Below, piece by piece: positions 8,062 to 23,600 of a DNA stretch of 64,000 bases. The position numbers were made by a program, and so were the translations under genes. The notes below the pieces were generated by a model. It saw nothing but the letters and a program-made list of their open reading frames with translations, had not been told where the DNA came from and made no database searches. The DNA is from Triplophysa rosa (Eukaryota > Chordata > Actinopteri > Cypriniformes > Nemacheilidae), in assembly GCF_024868665.1 (NCBI RefSeq), contig NC_079890.1:6245904-6309903 (forward strand). Direction: 5' to 3'. Positions within the stretch are counted from its first letter, which is position 1, and each line of letters begins with the position of its first letter.

Positions 8062-11000
8062 CTGGAAAATCAAAACTGTGGTCATTTTGGCTGTTACAAA
8101 TGTTATGGCTGTTAATAATCAACCTGCAATATGGTCACAAATTTAGAATAATGTATGAGAGGGATGGAATACAAGAAGACCGTTTATTGGACAAGTCTTA
8201 CATTAGACAAGTCTACATGCTTATGCTGGTCCACACTGTAAAAAAATTAGACGTGAGATAATAGTGAAATGCATGGCAGCACAGGGTGCCAAAGGTTTAC
8301 CATTAACAGAAATAACGGTACACCCTGAACTGAGGTCACGTGTTTAAACTGTGAACATAAGAAAACGTGTGTCTACCATATAATAAAATAACATGTTTTC
8401 ACTGTAGTACGAAATGATTTGTCTGTTAAATAAAAAATGACTTCAATTAAAATGGTTGAATTTAAAAAAAGGTCAAATGAAAAAGCAACAGTATTCAAAC
8501 TTTAAAAGTACACTAATAAAACTTTATGTGTGTTTTATTACTTTTAAACAAGTACTTTATAATTGAGTTGTTTACACAACTTCTATTATTAATATGTATT
8601 TAATTGTGTACATAGTAAGCAAAGACTATGAGGTGATAGACTGCACAACCACATGAAGACTTAAACTCCACCAAAAGTGGACAAACCATAGAATTTCAGC
8701 TCTCCCAACATGGAGATGTGCTCTGTGTCATATACACAAATACAAAACACCATCAGGGTAACACGTTACGTGAAAATGTTAGTATAAACATTAACTAAAC
8801 AACTTATAATGTTAAAAAACACTCAAATGTACACAGCTGCTAAAACAAATATATAAAGAAACTAAGTGATGAATGAAATATGACATGTTGTGCAGAGTTA
8901 AACAGGGAATTGTGGGAAAGTCCTTTACAGTTTTTCACAGTATATGTGAAGGTTATTTACAGTTTAATTCTACAGAGATGTCAGTGTAAAGAAATAGTGA
9001 ACTGCACGGCAGCACAGGGTGCCAAACATTGACCATCAACAGAAATAAGGTCTGTACACTGTGAACTGAAGTGACGTGATCTGAACAAACTGACTGTGAA
9101 ATTAACAGAGAAATTCTGTAGTTCTAACACAAGTGTTCTGACAACCAGTGTTTTCTGTGAGAAATCACCATTAAACTACTCTACACACTTATTACTACAC
9201 CACCTTCACTTTATTTCTGTTGTGCGTTTACAAAAGATCTTATTGACAATTAACAAGTTTAGATGTTGACGGTTGTTGTTTAGTCACCATTATGTTGATC
9301 AGTGTTTGCTTTACTTGGGCTGTTGACTCTACTTTGACCTTCAGGTTTGCTTGAGCTTCAATGGCTGATAAAAGCTGAGAGAAAGTGATTTCATGTTATT
9401 TCTGATGGTGAGAGTCGTCATCTACTGGCCTGTCTCCATTCATGTATTCACTGGTTATAAGTGCTTTTGTGATGCTCCCAGACATTACAGCGTTAAGTGA
9501 TATGATGAAGGACTTTAAAACACATCATGCACATCAAAAATGGCTAAAACATGAGATATGCACATTACGCAGACATCAAGATTCAACCTGATCATCTCAA
9601 CAATGGTGATAACTAACAAACTATTCAGATAAACGCAATGCATTCTGGGTTGCAATCATAGCGCACAACTCATCTATGATTCCCAGCATGCATTGCAACA
9701 TGAAGCTTTTCATTTAATGTCACCAACTGTTGAGATTCATACATTGATTATTCATGTCTATGTGTGAAAAACCATCTCCTGTATTTGAATGTACATTATG
9801 TTTTCAAAATTTGTTCATATGAATGTTATCGCAAGAAATCTGTGCTTTCAGCCAAAACTCATTCACACAGATATAACCAAAACCCAACAAAAATATGAAT
9901 AACATAATACCAACATTCAACTAGATGACGATACACGTCATGATCAACCAGACAAACAAATCTGATCACTTTTTCTTTTGAGTGTCTTTCATTTCCCAGA
10001 GAAAAGAGAAAGCACAGTATATTAAATCAAGGGCGAAGATCCCAACTAAAGTAAACACTGAGCACATTAATGGTGACTTTAAATAACTGAAACATCAAGT
10101 CATTCATGTTCTGCAGCATGTTGAGTTGTTAAAGTCCCTGTGAAGCAGAAGTGGTGATTGTCTTCAGTTTTCTGACATATTTCACAATGAAACTGAATAT
10201 TGAATGAGGAAGAATAGTGGGTGTGGTTCATGTTTTCTACTGTGATTGATTGGATGAATAAAAACAACATGTTCTGCTCAGGCTGTCAAACTCACTTCAT
10301 CAGAGAAAGATCACCACTAGGACAGAAGTGCATTTTCAGATTTCATGATAATTACTTTTGTTTAAAAGAAAACATCGTTTTTTTCAGTAACATGGAAAAA
10401 TGTCAATTTGGTGTAAATGTATGCCGTTTTATGGAATTTTACTGTTTTAATAAAAAAATGTGAAAATACTGTTACGTTATCCTGCATTTTCCCTGTAAAA
10501 ATACATGTATTTTTTACAGTGCAGGCTTGTTTGTGTTGTTAGTGCTGGTAATGTAAGTTGTAAGTTTTCTTATCATTAGTGGTCAAGCCACGAAGTGGCG
10601 TAGACACCTATTGCATCCGTTAGTGTTATTATTATTATTCTGCTTCTTCTGCTATGGAAGTCTATGGAAGGCAGTGTTGGGAGTAACGCATTACAAAAGT
10701 AACGATATTACAGTAATATATTAGTTTTTGCTGTAACACAGTAATATAACATATTAAGAATCAAATTTGGTTAATATTATACCCGTTACAATCTCAGTAA
10801 CGCGCGCTACAACAACGTATTTCCCCCCAGAAATTCTTTTTTTTATAATTTACTAACACATTCCATTCCATTCCAACGTCGCCAGTTCGTCTTCATTTGG
10901 TCACCGTGACATTACTTTGTGACCACATTCTGAGGACGTCTTGGCAACGTTCCATTTCTTAGAATTTTTGCTTACGTTCCAGAAACGTCCTAGCCACGTC

Positions 11001-14000
11001 CTCAAATAACATCGTGAATTAATCCCATGGAGAACGTTGTAGCAACGTGATGTACTGGTCTTCAGATGACCTGGACATTGTGTTGAAGTCTTTGATTGTT
11101 TATGTCATGTACTACAGTATAAATAAAATATCTGATTGTGATGTACAGTGCTGTGTTGAGTTTTATAATCGTTATACTGCGCTTTATACATATTTGAATA
11201 GAAAATTACTCCAGATATGCATAAAATGTAATCTTTAACGCACATATTAAATCACAAATTAATTGAATCCTCCATGTGAGGGATGATAATTGTTTAAATT
11301 AAATAAATAAAAAAGATTTTAACAACGTGACTGTTTGGTTGTTAGGACGTGCTCATCACGTCCCAGAAACGTTATTTGGTACGTCGCTGCGACGAATGTG
11401 GTACGTTCCAGGTATGTCTTCAGGAGGTAATCACCATGTCCCAACAACGTCCAATGTTACGTCGTCAGGACGAATATGGGAATCACAAAGTTACGTCGCT
11501 GGAACGTTATTATGGTACATCGTGGCAACGAATATGGTCCGGTCCAGGTACGTCGTCACAACGTAACTGTGTTAGCTGGGTTTAATTAAAATTTTTGAAT
11601 ATTGTGGTAGTCCAGGGATATTACCTGATACAGACTTTGACACTCGAATCCTAAAGTATTAATTCCTGCCTTTTTTATTAGGCATTGTAGACAGACATAC
11701 GGTTGTAGCCTACAGGTATTTGACGATTGGTTGATGCGGTATTTGTCCCACCCCTCCTGCACTGTGATTGGATGGCCGAGTAAAAAGTGACATTGATGAG
11801 CACAATCATTACGTATTAACACATCTCCCTCCAATGGATGTACAATTAGCAGCAATAAACTATATTTTAGCATTTTAGAATGCATACACTGCTGAAAAAG
11901 CGATAGAAAGCATCACATCAATTCTACTAGATTTAATGGTTATGATGCAAATTTTATTGGTTGTAATGGAAACAAAAGTCTCTACCGGTATGTGTTGGGT
12001 TCTGTTGATGAGACCATTAAATCAAACTAAAAAAAATTTGAAAACACACTACAAAAAATGTATTTAAAGGAGCCATTCTTTTGCTGTTTTTGAGGCTTTG
12101 ATTATGTTTTTTGGGTGTTTAACAATGGATGTTCATGTTTCTAATAAAAAAACACATTATATTTCAAGTCTATTGTTCACCGCTGTGCTTTTTCTAAAAA
12201 AACGACTGGATTTCTTCCAGTATATATAAAGTCCCTCCTTCCGAAACGCTCTGATTGGTAAAGCTGACCAGGTCTGTCGTGATTGGTTCCCCGCTTAGAG
12301 TGTGTGTGAAGATGTCCCACACATACCATATCAGCGAGCTTCCTCTTCTCAGGCTGTTGTGATCGGTCGGTCCCCCTCTCAGTGCACGTGTATTCATAAG
12401 CTTTGGCTTTTAGCAATAAACAGTAACAATGGCATCAACTTCAATTCATCAGTTAAAAACATGCGGATCGATCGAAGTGTAACGGAGGTCTGCTAGTGCA
12501 TGTGCAAACGTCAATCTTTTTTAGAGATCACATTTTTTCCTACTATGGTGAGGGAAATGACAGTTATATTAATTAACACTAATAACAGAAGCGTTAGTTT
12601 TGCCTTTTTATATTGGACCCGAGTTGGATTAAAATGAGCAGATTGACTAGGAGACATTTGCAAGCAGGACTTCAAAGGACGTTTCATAGAAGTGCAATGC
12701 CAAGTGAGACATTGAGATATTGAAGTTTTAAGAATATTACCATCATGGTGAGTTGGGATCTTGACCCTTGACTATTACTTTCTTTGATCTGCTGAAACTT
12801 CGTGCTTTTGAAGTACACTTGTAATGGCAGAGAATCTAACCAAATGGTGTTGGTATGGAACTACTGACACCACTGTGGTGTTGTAATTCGATTCAGTGCT
12901 TGCGTTTGGATTGAGTGCTATGCTGTTGATCCTGAAAGAACAGTATTAGATCAGGGAGTTTCATTGTATTTTGATGGCTAGAAAGATTTGTGAAAAATGG
13001 ATGTATGCGTATCAGAACACACTTTAGAATCACTCAGATATCAAGAATCAGTGTATGAATCTCAGCAATGGTGAGAATCAACCAACTAATTTAGATAAAC
13101 GGCTCAACTGCAATGCATGCTGGGAATTATGAATGTTTCTATGAAGTTTTGTGCTATGATGTTACCCAGCATGCATTGCAACATGAAGTTTTCGTTTGCT
13201 GATTGTCACCATTGTTGAGATTCATACACAGATTCTTGATGACTGTGTCTAAATTCATTTTCTTGTTTAAATAATAATTCGTTTAAATTTTCACAAATCT
13301 TTCTAGACAGCAAAATGCAATGAAAATCACAGATATAATAATGTTCTTTCAGGATCAGCAGCAGAGCAATATATTCATATTTAAACATTATCGTAATCTC
13401 AATGACCACCAACCAACAACATTTCATTAGATTATCATTTGCATTACTAAAACAAATGTACTTCAAAAGTACATAGTTACAACGAATCTAAAGAGTAAAT
13501 GTCAAGGGTCAAGAGCCCATCATTGTCATGTTGGAGAATGAACCTTCTGCCCTGTCCGAGGTTCTGAATGTTCTGGGCTAGGTTTTCATGATCATTATCT
13601 CCATATTTTGTGTACAGTCCCTGAAGCTGAAAAACACCCCTACATCATGATGCTGTTTCCACTAAACTTTACTGTTAAGACGGTATTGTACAGGTGTGAG
13701 CAGTGCTTGGTTTTCTCCAGACATGATGCATGAATCTGAGATTCATCAGACCAGAATATCTTGTTTCTGACAGTTTGAAAGATTCGTTGAAGTACGTTTT
13801 TGCATATTTCAAGTTTCCATGTGTCTTCACTGAGCAAAGGCTTGAGTCTGACCACTAAGCCATAAAGCCCAGATTGGTGGAGTGTTGCAGTGATGTTTGT
13901 CCTTCTGTAAGTTTCTCCAATCTCCATATATGATCATGGAGCTCAACCAGAGTAATCATTAGCTTCTTGGTCACCGCTCTAATCAAGACCCTTCTCCATC

Positions 14001-14584
14001 GATGGCTCAGTTTGGACAGGAGGTCAGCTCAAGTAAGAGATCTGGTGGTTCCAAACCTCTTTCATTGAGGATAAATGGAGGCTACATGCTTCTGTGAACC
14101 TTCAATACAGCAGATTGTTTTCAGAAGTCTTCCACAGATCTGTGCCTTGATACAATCCTGTCTCAGAGCTCTACTGGCAGTTCTTTTGACCTCATGTCTT
14201 GGTTTTTACTTTGATATGCATTTTCAGCTGTTGCACCCTTTATAGAGCGGTATGTGCCGCTCCAAATCATACTTATTCAATTGAATTTGGCACAGGTTCA
14301 CTCCACTCGAAGTGTATAAACATCAACAAGCAAAACTAATGCTTCTGAGCTAAATTTCAAGTGTCCCAGAAAAGGGTATGAATACTAATGCAATGTACTT
14401 ATTGATGTTTTTTTATATTTAATAAATTTGCAAAGCTGTCAAAAATCAGTTTTTGTTTTGTCATTATTGTGCATGGAGTGTAGATTAATGTAAAAAAAAT
14501 AAATAATTTAAAGTAGTTTAAGATAAGGCAGCAGCATAACTAAATGTGAATAAAACGAAGGGGGATGAATACTTTTGCAAGGCA

Positions 14585-14620
<36 letters not shown>

Positions 14621-17600
14621 TATATATACTGTATATAAGCAGAGGTTAGTATGTTCCTGTCAGGTGTTGCTGGAAAAGATGGGTCTTAGTTGTTTCTTGA
14701 AGGATGTGAGGCATGTAGCAGATTGGATCGAATTGGGAAGACTGTTCCACCAGCCAGGGATAGCAAAGGAGAATGAGCGGGAGATTGATTTTGTTCCCCT
14801 CTGCGAAGGGACTACTATGCGCTGCTCATTTGCTGATCGCAGGGTTCTGGTCAGGCAATATGTGTGAAGGAGGTAATGAAAGTATGCAGGTAAGGAGTCG
14901 GTGATGGTTTTGAAGGCCAGCATTAGAGAATTAAATTTAATGCGGGCTGCTAGGTGTAACCAGTGGAGGGAAATGAGAAGGGGTGTGACATGGGCTCTCT
15001 TGGGCTCTTGGAAGACAAGCCCTGCTGCAGCGTTCTGAACCATTTGGAGTGGTTTGATGGCTCGTGTTGGAAGACTGGAAATAAGAGTGTTGCAATAGTC
15101 TAGCCTAGAATGTACAAAGGCCTGGACAAGCAGTTGTGCTGCATGCTCCGTTAGGTAAGGCCTGATCTTCCGGATATTGTAGAGGGCAAATCAGCATGAC
15201 CACGATGTCTTGGCAATGTGTTCCGTGAAGGACAGCTGATGGTCAAAGACAACACCAAGGTTTCTGGCAGATGAGGAGGGGGTAATAGTTGTGGTGCCAA
15301 TTTGAATGGAGAGGTTATGATGCACCGCCGGACGAGCTGGGAAGGCGAGCAGTTCAGTTTTAGCCAGGTTGAGCTGGAGGTGGTGATTTTTCATCCAGGT
15401 GGAAATATCTTCCAGACAGGCTTCAATGCGTGTAGCTACTGAGGTATTCTCTGGATGGAAAGAAAAGAAGATCTGGGTGTCTTCAGCATAGCAGTGATCA
15501 GGCAATGATAGGACCTAGGGAGGTCGTGTATATAGAGAATAGAAGAGGCCCTTGCAACGATCCCTGAGAGACCCCTGTGATCAAATGATGAGCCTTGGAT
15601 AGCTCGCCCCTCCAGGACACCCTGAAGATTCTGTCTTAAAAGTAGGATTTGAACCAACATAACGGAGTGCCGGTGATCCCTAGCAATGAAAGGATGTCTA
15701 GTAAGATCTGGTGATTTACCATATCGAAGGCAGCCGATAGATCGAGCAGGAGAAGAACGGAAGATTTGGATTTGGCCTTCGCCAGTCATAGCGTCTCAGT
15801 CACAGAAAGCAGAGCGGTCTCGGTAGAGTGGTTGCTTTTGGAGACAGACTGTTTGCTGTCCAACAGGTTGTACTGTGAAAGGAAGTAAAAAACCTGGTTG
15901 AATACAGCTCGTTCCAGTGTCTTTGCAATAAAAGGGAGGAGCGATATGGGTCTGTAGCTGTCACGGGTGTAGAATTTAGAGAAGGTTTCTTGAGCAGTGG
16001 AGTGATCTGGGCCTGCTTAAATGAGGTTGGGAAAATGCCAGTGAGGAGTGACGAGTTGATGATATGTGTTAGTGATGGTGTGAGAGTGGTGGAAATGGCC
16101 TGTAGGAGGTGGAAAGGGATAGGGTCGAGGGGATAGGTGGTGGGGTGACTGGAGAGAAATTTAGCCACATCCATTTCACTCAGCACAGAAAACAATGAGA
16201 GGAGAGGACTGGACGCGGCAGGTGTGTGTATGGAGGTGACAGGAGCAGGGAACTGGCTGCTAATCAATGAGGTTTTCTTTGTGAAGAAGTCAGCAAAATC
16301 ATCAGCTGTCAATGAGGAGGTCGGTGGTGAAGGTGGTGGGCAGAGGAGGGAGTTAAATGTTCTAAATAGTTTGCGTGTATCTGATGATGTCTTGGCTGTG
16401 TGGATGCTCGCTGAGAAAGATGAGAGTAAGGACTGGTACTCACAGAGGTCCATCGGGTTCATAGTCTTTTGTCATTTTCTCTCAGCGCCCCAGAGCTTAG
16501 TTCGTTTTTCACAAATGATGTCTGTCAGCCAGGGGCAGGATGGAGTGGTGCGAGCTGGCCTAGATGACAGAGGGCAGAGTTTGTCAAGGCAGTATGTTAG
16601 TGTTGAGCACAAGGTGTTGGCAGCCTTGTATTTGCATCTAATGATGAGAAGAGGGGAGGAAGAGAGGTCGCAACAGCAGAGGAGAGAGTGTCTGGTGAGA
16701 GAGAGCGTAAATTATGTCTAAAAGAGATTGGTGGAGGAGTGGTTGTGCTGCATGTAGGCAGATGCAAACTGAAGGTGATGAAGAAGTGGTCCGAGATGTG
16801 GAGCGGTTGAACCTTAATATTACTGGGAGTGCAGTTACGGGTGAAGATGAGGTCCAGTTGGTTTCCAGACTTGTGGGTGGCAGAGGTGCCGAGGAGGGAG
16901 AGGTCGAATGAGGAGAGAAGGGTGAGAAGGTCATAGCGTAGGACTTCTCCAAGTGGATGTTAAAGTCTCCAAACAGTACGAAGAAATCCTCTGGAAATGA
17001 GGAAAGAAGCACGTCTAGTTCATCGGCAAAGTCATGAAGCAGACCTGGTGGATGGTAAACTATTACAACATGGAGGCGGGTAGGAAAAGTAACGGTAACA
17101 GCATGATATTCGAATGAGGTGTTGGTGCATAGTGAGGACAGATATGTTTAATTCCAGTTGTTAGAGAGAAGCAAACCTGTTCCACCACCCCTCCCGGACA
17201 GACAGGTAGAGTAGGAGAATGAGTGTGTAGCGGACAGAGCTGCAGGAGTTGCAGAGTCATCAGGATGAATCCAAGTCTCAGTGAGGCCTAGAATGTTGAT
17301 GTCGGACTGTGTGGCAAAGGCAGGGATGAAGTTGGCCTTATTCACAAAAACTTGGTATATGTCATGCAGGTCTGGATCTGAGGTGACGCATCAAGTTTAA
17401 TCAAGATATTACAATATTGCTATTTTTGGTTAAAACTTCTAAACTCTGTCATCTAAAATTATGAGAGTGGTCTCGTTTGATTCCTTGAGTCATGACGCCA
17501 TTGAGGCGCCACTCATTTAAAATTTGGTTTAAAATGCAGTATTTTCCAAAGGCAATGGCGTATTGTAACAACAACTTTCTGTGGGTCATCATGACCATAT

Positions 17601-20600
17601 TCTGAGAGTACCTGTAGTAAGTTTTAAGCCAGCGCCCCCCAGTAGTCAAAAGATATAACACAATTTGTTTAAATGCTTATAGCATATGAAAATATAAACA
17701 TAATGTAATATGATTTACATTAGTATATTTGTTGGCTCAAGCTGAGTTCTTCGATATCAAACTTGTCATATTACACCATACTTCTTGTGCACCATATTGA
17801 ATTATATAAAAAGCATACTTTTTCGATCTCCTCCTTCAAAATTGTCAGATTTGCACAACATTTGTATACAGCCTGACAAAAAGTAATTAAAAGCTTTTTG
17901 ATTAATCGAATAGTTCTCATATACCTCGTCAATGAATCTGTAGGTGAGCTTGCCAAAGGTTCATATGGCTGTATGTTCGCAATACTTTGGAATATTGACA
18001 CAAAACTTTTTTAAACAACATCAGTAGCACTCTTGTTCACTTGATATAAATTTTACAACAAAAATAAATAAAATGCAGTATTTCATAAACGCAATTGCGT
18101 ATCACTACGATACTTGACATGGTTCATTGTGACTGTATTGTGAGATGACCTGTAGAGTTTTAGGCCAGCGCCTCCTAGTGATCAAGATCAAGAAACTGCT
18201 TACAACATATTAAATATTTAGCATAATGTGATTTTATTCACATTGCTAGAAATTCGATACCAAACTCGTAATTTTCCACTATGCTTCCCGTCTGCCATAT
18301 TGAATGTTATTAAAAACATACTTTTTCGAACTTGTCCTTAAATGTTTGTCCGATTGGCACAAAATATGGTACATGGCATGTAGAGACACTCCTGACAAAA
18401 AGTTATTAAAAGATTTTTGATTGATCAAATGGTTCCATATACAGCCTCAACACATTCTTAGGCGAGCATGCCAAGGGTCATGTGGCTGTTTCTTCATGAC
18501 ACTTTTGTGTATTGACACAAATCTCTGTATGTATCACCACTGGCACATGTGTAGCTCACAAAAATTTGGTGTCAGCGCCAGCTAGTGGTCAAACGATATG
18601 AGCAGTTTTTTGTGTACTAAGGGCCTACTCACACTGTCCCAATCGAACAGCGCCCGGGTGTGTTTGACCCCTAAAGCCTGGTTCGATTGACTAGTGTGAA
18701 TGCTCGCAACCACGCTCGGGCGCGGTTCACTTACTGCACCCTGGCCTGGTTGGAAGAGGTATCTGGAGCGTGGTTTGGTTTGGAAAGGGGGCAGTGTGAG
18801 CGCAAACCACGTTGGAGTGCGGAACATGATGCATGACGTCATTTATGCGACAGACGGAAGTCGACAAAAACAAGAAGCGCACGTCAGTTATTGAAACAAC
18901 ATGGTGACGAAAAGTTGTCTATGTAAAAATCTTCTGAGACGTGCAGCACGATGGCGTGAACATTGAGAAACATAAATGACAGACCGAGGGACCAATATTC
19001 TACGCATGTGAGAGCGTTGGGTATCATCGTTCAAAAATCTAATTAGAAAAACAAGCCACAAACGTAACATTCGGATGAACTCCAATTGTGCTGCGAGAGA
19101 GCATGTTTCTTCCGGTTCTCTTCCAAACAGTCGCACTGTAATGACGAAAGCGTGCTCGGGTCTGGATCGTAAAGTACAGTGTGTGTGCAGGCCAGCGGGG
19201 GAGTGGGAACAATCACGCTCGGGCGCTATTGAGAGCAACCGGGCAAATGTGTGTACACCCTAAGTGCCTTTCCCTGTGTTTTTCAAAATCGTTTTCCTTT
19301 GTGCCACTAGGCTTGACCCCGTAATTGCTGCTTGCAGCTATATTTCTTCTTCCGCCATGGAAGTCTATGGCAGCCCATAGAACCATATGGCAGCCCATAG
19401 AACCGTACGTAGGAAAGTTATGAAATTTGGTTCATATGTTATTGTTTTTCAAATTTGGAGTCTCTAACTAAAACCCTCTAGCACCACCAACAGTCCAAAT
19501 TTTCAAATACATTTTTGCCCATAACTTCTGAACCGTATTCGTAAAATTCCCTTTTTTCTCTAAATCCTGAGCTCATGCCGATTTGAATGCACCCAATGAC
19601 ATCATATTCCGTCATGAAAATCTATAGATATTAAAAATGGCTATTTTTGCCTATAACTTTTGAAACTTTTGCTATAAAATCATGAGAGTGGCCTCATTTG
19701 ATTCCTCACGTCATGGTGAGTCAAACAATACCCAGTGTTCAAAGCAAACACTGATCAACATAATGGTACTTTTTTTTAAATTGTTGACTGGGAAGCCAAC
19801 TGGTTTAGCTGGTCAGCAAACTGGTCTTTTAGCCGTTTGGCAATGACGTGGCAATTGGCAATGGCAGCATGGTTAAAGGCAGCATTACTTTAGGATTGCA
19901 TGTTAGCATCAGCATACTCACATCGGTAGCTAAAGAATCCCACAGCCTGCTTTTCTTTGGTTGGAGGAATAGCTGTCCCGACAAAATAATTAGCTAAGGA
20001 TAGTATGAGTGCAATGAAGAATAGAATCTGGGCCTGTGATCCGACAAAAACAAAGAGGAAAACATCACATGCATTGGCAATAAAAGTGACATTATTGGGA
20101 AGTTAAAGGTGCAGTGTTGACAGCAAGATACAGTAACAGAGTATGGAATACCTTAGCCTCCCAACTCATGCCAGCAAGTGTGATGAGGAGGAGAATAACA
20201 ACAGTAATTGTCCCTACAATTCTCACATCATTGACAGGGTCCACCATCTCAGCATTGTTGTCCTGAGAGAAATAAAGTATAACAAGAGTAAGAGTAAGCC
20301 ATTCTTGTTAGTGTCTAAATATAGCAGTTAACATAATAGCATATAACATAATAGCAGTTATGTGAAATGTCTTTGTTTTCTGGTGCCTGTTCTTTGGAAT
20401 CATCTTTTTCAAGTGAGTTTTATGTAGTATTAATTCCTGTGTAAAGTGTATACTTTTATATTAAATTAACACACCAGCAACAAGTCATTAAAGCAGATTC
20501 ATGTCTCCCTCTCTAACCACATTTTATAACCCATTTAAAAGTTTAATTTTTTATTTGAGCAGCTCTCCGAGTTTGCAAATATGCAACAATAAATAAAACA

Positions 20601-23600
20601 CAATAAAACATTCATTAACCGTATGTAATCATGCATGTCTCACTTTGAGAACAGTTCTGACAGTCTCTGAAAACCCCACTGTATTGAGTGAGCAGGCAAG
20701 AGCATTGGCAAAGGCAAAGAGCAGACCAATAGGTGCTCCCAGCTCAGGACCCAGACTTCGAGAAATCATAAAGTAGGTGCCACCTGGATAAATATAGGAA
20801 CATATGAGTTGCAAAAATTGTTAAATGGCAACTTAATTAAATTTACATTTGTCATAAGTAATGTTTGGTGCCAAATATACTTTCATGATGTGCCACCATA
20901 TTTAAATTTGAATATGTAGGTTTACACGAATACACAACATATTAATCACTAAATAAATTAAAAATATTATTTGATTTCCCTCACAAGTGTTTCGTTTCAC
21001 ATCAGGAACATATATTAAACCACTGGACTACTTTCGGATTACATTAATGATGAATGTATGTGCTTTTTTGGAGCTTTGCCATTTTGAGCCCTGACGATAA
21101 TAAGCAGTTATTTGTTTGTGGTCAACTAAAGTGTGGGATGGCATGAGGATAAGTAAAATATAAATATGAATCCAACCAACCTAGTAGGTTAATTATATTG
21201 TTTTAAACAATAACCTATATAGAAATATAATATATATAAAACAGGTTCATGTATTTACCACAGATATAACAATATATGTCGAATACTTGTACATATATGC
21301 TATATATATTTCAAAATATTACAAAAATGGACCTTGTCGTATGTCACAAATATTTTCCCAAATACATAAATATATGAGTCCTATATAGCTAATGAATACA
21401 TGGCCATATTGTATATGGATAGAGCATATTTAGCATTACTATAAGGGTGATCCGCGTCTCCTTTAGTTGGGCTGTTGACTCTTAATTTTAACTTGTCTTT
21501 ATTTCATTGCTGTAGTGTTTTAATGAACACCTGTGCTTTGATATGCAAAAACAAAGATGTGCCAGAAGTGTTTTGGGCTCTTCGGGTGGATGTTAACTCA
21601 AGAAATGATGAAATAATGTGGTGTTAATTTGTAGAAATGTTGGGGAAGCAAATGCTGTTGTTTTGATGTAAACTTTTTTCATGAACATTGAGAAACACTT
21701 AGAGATTCCACATGAAAACCTCATCAATAGTGACAATCAACCTAAACGCTTCATGCTGCAATGCATGCTGGATACCAGCAGTTCAAAACTGTTCCATGAT
21801 TGTTTGCACCATCAATGACATTTCAATGTAAGATTTTAGACTGTTTCTCAATGGCCCTGAAAGACAGATTTTATCCATTAAAACACCTATAGTCACTCAA
21901 ACACAACGTAACTACAAATGAATGCCACATTTATTTCTGATTTTTGTTTATTTAACAACATCCATATAAGAAAAACTGCAGGTCTGCCTTTGCCTATCAA
22001 TATCTTAACAAAGGTGTTTTTTATAAAACACCACAACAATGAAAGAAAACAAGTTAACGTCACGACTCAACAGCCCAACTAAAGTAGACACTGATCATCC
22101 TGATGGTAATGCTTGGTTATGCTAATGATTTGCTTTATCCATAGTCCCATATATTTCTTTAAAATATTTGTGACATATAAAAATGGCCATTTTTGTAATA
22201 TTTTTAAATATATATATATACAAGTATTTGACATATATTTTTTGTATCTATGGAAACTATACATGAACATGTATGTTATGTTTTTATCTATTTTATATAT
22301 CCTGCCAAATTAGACATATATTTTTATATATAATTTTTCTTTATACGAGTTGCATCAAATTATTTTATGAAGCGGTCTATGAACTATCCCTTTCAGGGTG
22401 ATTTGATAATTGTCTGGAGAACAAGACAAAAATACTGACCATAAAATTTTTGCAATGCAGTTGATGACCAGCTGTTGTTACTCACCAGAGTAGACCTTTC
22501 CATTGGTGGAGATCGCAGACACTGACGTTGCCGTTATAGTTGTGACAGTAACAGACATGCCGATAATGACGTAGGTGAGAACTGTAAGTAAAATATGTCA
22601 TTTTAAAGAATGATTACTTTGACTTTAAAGTTTGTTTGAAAGACAATGTTTCAATAAGAATAATGTCTGATTATTTACTTACTGATTCCGGCTTGAGATG
22701 TGATCCATGGAAGTCGTAGAAACATTATGACTCCCCAGATGTTCAACATACAGCGAATCTGAAACACAACAGCAGCAAACTCATTGCAGTCAGTGTTTAA
22801 ATTGAGCCCCGCCAGTTTACGACTCCCCTCATTGATACTGCTGCAAGATTACACTGTTAAGCCTTACCAGCTATTTTTACAGTAATATATTGGCAACACT
22901 GTTGCCAGCTAGTTACTGTAGGTCATAGATCTACAAAAGCTCTTACTGAGATTTAAATGTTGAATTTTTATAAGTCACCATTAGTGTGATCAGTGTTTCT
23001 TTCAGTTGGGCTGCTGGCTCTTATTATTTTTAGGGTTAGTAGTTCCTGAATGTGTGCTTTAAACATCTTTGCTTCTGAGATGGTTGCTATACCCCAAAGG
23101 CTCATACAGTGGGAAAATTGTTGTGAAATGGGGTGAATCAGGCAAAAAGATGTAACATTATAATTTACACCAGTGCTGCCACAATATGTAGACAAAAGAT
23201 TAAATTACTGCATCAGACAAAGTAAAATCCAAACCCTAATGTTAGTGGGAAATGGGGCAGTCATAATTAGGCAGGAGTCTATAAGGATTTTTGGGCATCA
23301 CACTGGCACATGGTCTCCCTCTGCTCCACGCAATGTTTGCGCCTCGTCTGGTTAGCAGCAGTCTGTCGTGCCCCAGTATAAATCTCAAGTTTAATTGAAC
23401 AATTTACCCTTTTTGTCAGTGTATTCATTTACATTGATATTTGTTGAGCTGCACGATTAATCGTTAACAGATTGTGATCTTGATTCAAACACCCATCCCA
23501 CAGCAAAATGACCGGTGTTAAATCAACACTGCTTAGAGTACATATGGTCCCACTCCCTAGAGTGTTAAAGTAACACTGGTGTAGTGTTGAATATAATGAG

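Noticed and set aside
14660..15043. A stand-alone host gene for the reverse-transcriptase-like C-terminus
   Set aside because: The segment is collinear with the rest of a frameshifted LINE and its catalytic box is altered.
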